A DNA stretch of 64,000 nucleotides from NCBI GenBank assembly GCA_013204595.1, contig JABMNK010000092.1:1-64000 (forward strand). Reading direction: 5' to 3'. Below the pieces are notes generated by a model. The model saw only the letters and a program-made list of their open reading frames with translations. It was not told where the DNA came from and ran no database searches. Source of the DNA: Flammeovirgaceae bacterium. Its GTDB lineage: Bacteria > Bacteroidota > Bacteroidia > Cytophagales > Cyclobacteriaceae. Numbering within the stretch: position 1 is the first letter of the stretch; the number at the start of each line of letters is the position of its first letter. Positions 60,759-64,000 of the stretch are shown here, piece after piece. The position numbers and the translations under genes are program-made.

Positions 60759-61812
60759 GCCCGTAGCCGTAATTGGCGCTGGTAATTTTGGTATTGCTAT
60801 TGCCAATATTTTGTCCGAAAAATGCAAATATGTCCTACTGTACGCAAGGACAGAAAAAAAGGCAAAAAAATTACGAGAATTAAGGAAGCACGACTATCAG
60901 CAGCTGGCAGATAATATAGAAATTACCACAGATTTATCTATTATTGGTGCTGAATGTGATGTGATATTTCCCATTGTACCTTCGGCCAATTTCCGGGAAA
61001 TGATGCAGAATTTAGCACCCTTTTTAAAACCCTCTCACATTTTAATCCACGGTACAAAAGGCTTTGACTTTGATATAGAAAAAAAAATAAAACCTAAACT
61101 TTTAATGCCAAGAGGTCAGATTTTCACCATGAGCGAGGTGATCAGACAAGAATCCTCAGTGATAAGAATTGGATGTATTTCCGGGCCTAATCTATCCAAA
61201 GAGATAGCCCTTCTCAAACCAGCCGCTTCTGTCATTGCCAGTGAATTTGATGAGGTCATTCAAGTGGGATACAAATACCTGAAAAGTGACCGCTTTTTAG
61301 TCTTTGGAAGCAATGACCTGATAGGCACTGAACTTTGCGGAATTTTAAAGAATATTATTGCCGTTGGGGCTGGGACGATTGATGGCATGGATCTGGGCGA
61401 AAATGCCAAGGCATTGTTCATCAGTAGGGGACTTGTCGAAATGGTCGAAATAGGCAAATTAATGGGTGGAAATGCTGAACCTTTTTTAGGTTTGGCTGGA
61501 ATTGGGGATTTAATGGCGACATGCTCCGGAAACTTAAGTCGCAACTATAGTGTTGGTAGGCGCCTTGCACAGGGTGAGAAAATTGATGACATCGTTAGCT
61601 CTACCCATGAAATCGCTGAAGGAATCAAGACTATAAAGATCATTTATGAATGGTCAAAAATATCTAAATTAAGAGTTCCAATAACCGAAACTTTGTATAA
61701 AATCATTCATGATGAAATAACCGTTCAGAATGCGCATATTTTTTTAATGAAATTCCCCTTCAGAACAGAAATTGAATTCCTTCGGAAAGAGGTTAATGGA
61801 CAAGATGCTTAA
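60736..61812 (+). CDS. gpsA: Glycerol-3-phosphate dehydrogenase [NAD(P)+]
   Basis: GpsA reduces dihydroxyacetone phosphate to sn-glycerol-3-phosphate, the backbone of phospholipids. The 358-residue cytoplasmic protein has the nucleotide motif VIGAGNFGIAIANILS near the N-terminus, ISGPNLSKEI, the catalytic Lys region LKNIIAVGAGTIDGM, and GLAGIGDLMATCSGNLSRN with the substrate-binding Arg-Asn. It overlaps the upstream acyltransferase gene by 23 nt and, at its 3' end, the convergent M48 protease gene by 20 nt. Confidence 0.95.
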   Translation: MDLKNISKPVAVIGAGNFGIAIANILSEKCKYVLLYARTEKKAKKLRELRKHDYQQLADNIEITTDLSIIGAECDVIFPIVPSANFREMMQNLAPFLKPSHILIHGTKGFDFDIEKKIKPKLLMPRGQIFTMSEVIRQESSVIRIGCISGPNLSKEIALLKPAASVIASEFDEVIQVGYKYLKSDRFLVFGSNDLIGTELCGILKNIIAVGAGTIDGMDLGENAKALFISRGLVEMVEIGKLMGGNAEPFLGLAGIGDLMATCSGNLSRNYSVGRRLAQGEKIDDIVSSTHEIAEGIKTIKIIYEWSKISKLRVPITETLYKIIHDEITVQNAHIFLMKFPFRTEIEFLRKEVNGQDA

Positions 61813-63034
61813 GAGCCTCGATCCTTTGAAGTAATGTGGGGTGTGAATAGTTAACAAACACGTAAGCTGGGTGCGGTGTTAAGTTAGACAAATGATCCTT
61901 GCTCATTTTTTTTAATCCTTCTATAAGGGGTTGCGCTTTAAAATGCGTTGCAGCATAGGCATCTGCCTCGTACTCATTCTTACGACTTATGATGTTCATA
62001 ATGATGCCCAATAGCCTCGAGATAGGGCTATATAAAATCCCAAAAGCAAGGAGATTAAGATGTATTGCAGTCATATTACCTCCTAGCGCATAACTTATTT
62101 GTGTATTCATTATCATCAAAGACAATACAAACAGCATCAATCCAGTCTGAATAATTGTCATGAAAGTGGCCAAATAAATATGTCTTTTTTTATAATGCCC
62201 TACCTCATGCGCAAATACAGCAGTCAATTCATCTACGCTGTGCTGAGACACCAATGTATCATAAAGCACCACCTTCTTCTTCTTTCCTAATCCTGAAAAA
62301 AACGCATTGCCTTTGCTTGATCTTTTGGAGCCATCCATTACAAAAACATTGGTCAATGGAAAGGCGACTTTTTCGGCAAAAGAAGCAATAGCACTCCTTA
62401 AGTCCCCATCTTCAAGTGGTATCAATTTATTGAACAATGGCAATAGCAATGAAGTATAGAGCATGTTTATTCCGAATATAAAAAGCGTTATTACTATCCA
62501 GAAATACCACCAAAAATCTGTTCCTAAAAAGGTCAATAGGACGATAAAAATCAGCAACAGCATTCCTCCCAAAATTATTGTCAAAAAATATCCCTTGATT
62601 TTATCTAAGAAAAAAGTCTTTATGGTCATTTTATTAAAACCAAAACGTGCCTCAATGACAAAATTTTGATAAAGCGAAAAAGGTGTCCCCAATAAATCAG
62701 AGATGATGAAAAGAATTCCAAAAAAAATCAAAGGTGTAACTGGCTCAATCGGGCTAAAATCACGTATCCAACTATCTAATGCTCCAAACCAGCCCAACCA
62801 AATAGCCGATACAATCAAGATAAAAGAAACCATTTCTGACAACCTAGAGAATCCGTGCGTTGCTCGCTGATAACGTTGAGATTGATCATAACTTTCCTGA
62901 TCATAAATGTCAATCAATTCTTCAGGAATCGGCTTTTTGGAACTCCTTTCATTGAGCGCGCTCAACACCCGATCCAATAAGTATTCAAAAATGAGTATCC
63001 CTAATATAAAATTTAAGATAAACTGTTCTTTCAT
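61793..63034 (-). CDS. M48 family metalloprotease (Ste24/CAAX-protease-like)
   Basis: A 413-residue integral membrane zinc protease. The HEXXH motif is HEVGH at residues 276-280 (AVFAHEVGHYKKRH), with the third ligand Glu in SRKNEYEADAYAATHF. Six to seven transmembrane helices and the DGSKRSSKGNAFFSGLGKKKKVVLYDT block match the Ste24 family more closely than HtpX. Eukaryotic Ste24 trims prenylated proteins and clears blocked translocons; the bacterial role is probably membrane-protein quality control. The 3' end overlaps gpsA by 20 nt. Confidence 0.93.
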   Translation of the reverse strand: MKEQFILNFILGILIFEYLLDRVLSALNERSSKKPIPEELIDIYDQESYDQSQRYQRATHGFSRLSEMVSFILIVSAIWLGWFGALDSWIRDFSPIEPVTPLIFFGILFIISDLLGTPFSLYQNFVIEARFGFNKMTIKTFFLDKIKGYFLTIILGGMLLLIFIVLLTFLGTDFWWYFWIVITLFIFGINMLYTSLLLPLFNKLIPLEDGDLRSAIASFAEKVAFPLTNVFVMDGSKRSSKGNAFFSGLGKKKKVVLYDTLVSQHSVDELTAVFAHEVGHYKKRHIYLATFMTIIQTGLMLFVLSLMIMNTQISYALGGNMTAIHLNLLAFGILYSPISRLLGIIMNIISRKNEYEADAYAATHFKAQPLIEGLKKMSKDHLSNLTPHPAYVFVNYSHPTLLQRIEALKHLVH

Positions 63035-63105
63035 AGATAACCCTTGCTAATTACTAACCTTAAAAGCGATCAAAACGACCTAAATTAAAAAACCCTTTGC
63101 ACTAT

Positions 63106-64000
63106 TTAAAAAATAAAAGGTACCGGACATTTTACTTCCCCAGCACCACGCGGCGGCTTACGCGAATCGCGAAGATCAAAAGAATAACTTAACGATAACT
63201 CATGTGCCCCTCCACTATTCAACCCTAGAGCCGATAAAGTAAAATCATAACTATACCCCATTATGGTCGGACCCATTTTTAATCCAAATAAAAGAACCAA
63301 ATCACTAGCGCCAATGCCAGAAAAATTAGTGTCGGGAAAGCCCCGATACCAAAGTCCGACCATGACCGGCTCAAGCATCACTGTTAATCCAAAATCAAGT
63401 TGTTTGAAATCACCCTGATCCTTATAATTGATTGACGGAATCAAGCTCCATTCATTGCCGTTTTTTGACTCTAATCTTCTATTAAGTTGGCTGAAATATA
63501 TTTTATAACCTCCATGTAAGGAGAACTTTTTTCGTAAAGGACTCTCATCTCCTGAAATTGATTGATTAGGCTCCATTACATGATGAAAAGAAGCACCTAA
63601 CCAAGCTTGTTCATTGAAAATAACCCCTCCAAGGGCCATATCAAAAAACTCGACACTTAATCCTGTATTAAATTGTTCTGCCGTTTGGGGTGAAATCAAT
63701 CCCGTATCATCAAATTGATCACCAAAAGTCAGTCGATCATAATTCAAATCTCGCCAAACATACCCTCCTTCGATACCAGGGCGAAATGTCCAGTTATCGT
63801 TCAATCTTACCTGATAGGCATACTGCAAAGCGGCACTTCTTGAATTAAGACCTGCATAACCCTCTCTATCTGAATTGACAATCAATCCCAAACTACTGCT
63901 TACATCTGTAAAATGGTATGAAGTATAGAAAGAATAAGTCTCAAAATTAGCATTGATGGAAGGCCATTGATTCCTGTAATTCAATCCAACACTCCCTTGT
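63106..64000 (-). CDS. PorP/SprF family type IX secretion membrane protein, 5' truncated
   Basis: The gene runs off the right edge of the window; the frame is open through base 64000 and the TTG at 63984 is internal. The 298 visible residues resemble the PorP/SprF family of outer-membrane beta barrels: QGSVGLNYRNQWPSINANFETY at the edge is the usual segment after the first strand (read as SVGLNYRNQWPS), then GYAGLNSRSAALQYAYQV, NTGLSVEFFDMALGG, and LHGGYKIYFS. PorP/SprF proteins bind PorK/PorN or act as anchors for particular secreted adhesins; many genomes hold several paralogues. The tail (RGAGEVKCPVPFIF) ends in Phe as expected for an outer membrane barrel. Confidence 0.85.
   Translation of the reverse strand, partial: QGSVGLNYRNQWPSINANFETYSFYTSYHFTDVSSSLGLIVNSDREGYAGLNSRSAALQYAYQVRLNDNWTFRPGIEGGYVWRDLNYDRLTFGDQFDDTGLISPQTAEQFNTGLSVEFFDMALGGVIFNEQAWLGASFHHVMEPNQSISGDESPLRKKFSLHGGYKIYFSQLNRRLESKNGNEWSLIPSINYKDQGDFKQLDFGLTVMLEPVMVGLWYRGFPDTNFSGIGASDLVLLFGLKMGPTIMGYSYDFTLSALGLNSGGAHELSLSYSFDLRDSRKPPRGAGEVKCPVPFIF

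Noticed and set aside
1-64000. Search for tRNA/rRNA genes, IS elements, prophage genes, CRISPR arrays, restriction or toxin systems
   Set aside because: I saw no cloverleaf-like sequences, transposase or integrase motifs, spaced direct repeats or defence-gene signatures; gene content is core chromosomal throughout.

Overview
The window reads as an uninterrupted piece of Bacteroidota core chromosome, AT-rich and densely coded, with no rRNA, tRNA, IS element, prophage or CRISPR array that I can see. Lineage evidence: four gliding/type IX secretion components (GldC, PorX-type regulator, Plug/DUF5103 protein, PorP/SprF family protein), an LpxC-FabZ fusion, a CarboxypepD-plug TonB receptor, DUF3098 and DUF3276 proteins, the carboxynorspermidine polyamine route, and recurrent TAnnTTTG promoter boxes in place of an E. 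coli-type -10. A gliding, probably aquatic member of Cytophagia or a neighbouring class is my best guess; genus cannot be read from the sequence.

Layout. 1-4.7 kb: 3' end of an unknown acidic protein, a voltage-gated potassium channel with a zinc ribbon, and a TonB-dependent receptor. 4.7-8.6 kb (minus): overlapping operon ftsX, DUF3098, uppP, truB, ribF, gldC. 8.7-10.2 kb (minus): ECF sigma factor and a membrane anti-sigma-like protein whose reading frame continues 53 codons past an in-frame TAG. 10.2-14.9 kb: structured intergenic region, DUF2147 protein, K+-dependent membrane pyrophosphatase, folE and queD. 15-16.6 kb: [4Fe-4S] APS reductase and an SDR epimerase. 16.8-22.6 kb: valS converging on a porX/tsaE/ald operon. 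22.7-27.8 kb (plus): HD phosphohydrolase, lpxD, lpxC-fabZ, lpxA and an orphan ABC ATPase. 27.8-30 kb: four small poorly known proteins. 30-32.8 kb (minus): carboxynorspermidine synthase, DinB-like protein, NspC. 32.9-36.1 kb: second ECF sigma factor with an inner-membrane-anchored beta-barrel-like partner, diverging from the Plug gene. 36.2-41.9 kb: ychF, DUF3276, DUF58, ferredoxin, ThuA, LuxC-type acyl-CoA reductase. 42-54.1 kb: M16 protease, conserved lipoprotein, exonuclease-fused DnaE, thioredoxin, thioesterase, DEAD-box helicase, lipoprotein MsrA, Dabb protein. 54.2-64 kb: AddB-like nuclease, polyprenyl synthase, PhzF, a PlsB-like acyltransferase with gpsA, an M48 protease and a truncated PorP/SprF gene.

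Functional groups are envelope construction (lipid A, undecaprenyl phosphate recycling, phospholipid and isoprenoid synthesis, divisome FtsX), surface secretion and motility, polyamine synthesis, reductive sulfur metabolism, and two sigma/anti-sigma pairs. I do not see a clearly new multi-gene system. The best leads are the interrupted anti-sigma gene, the anti-sigma-like/beta-barrel protein, the strong leader hairpin before the M16 protease, and the unknown genes near 28-30 kb.
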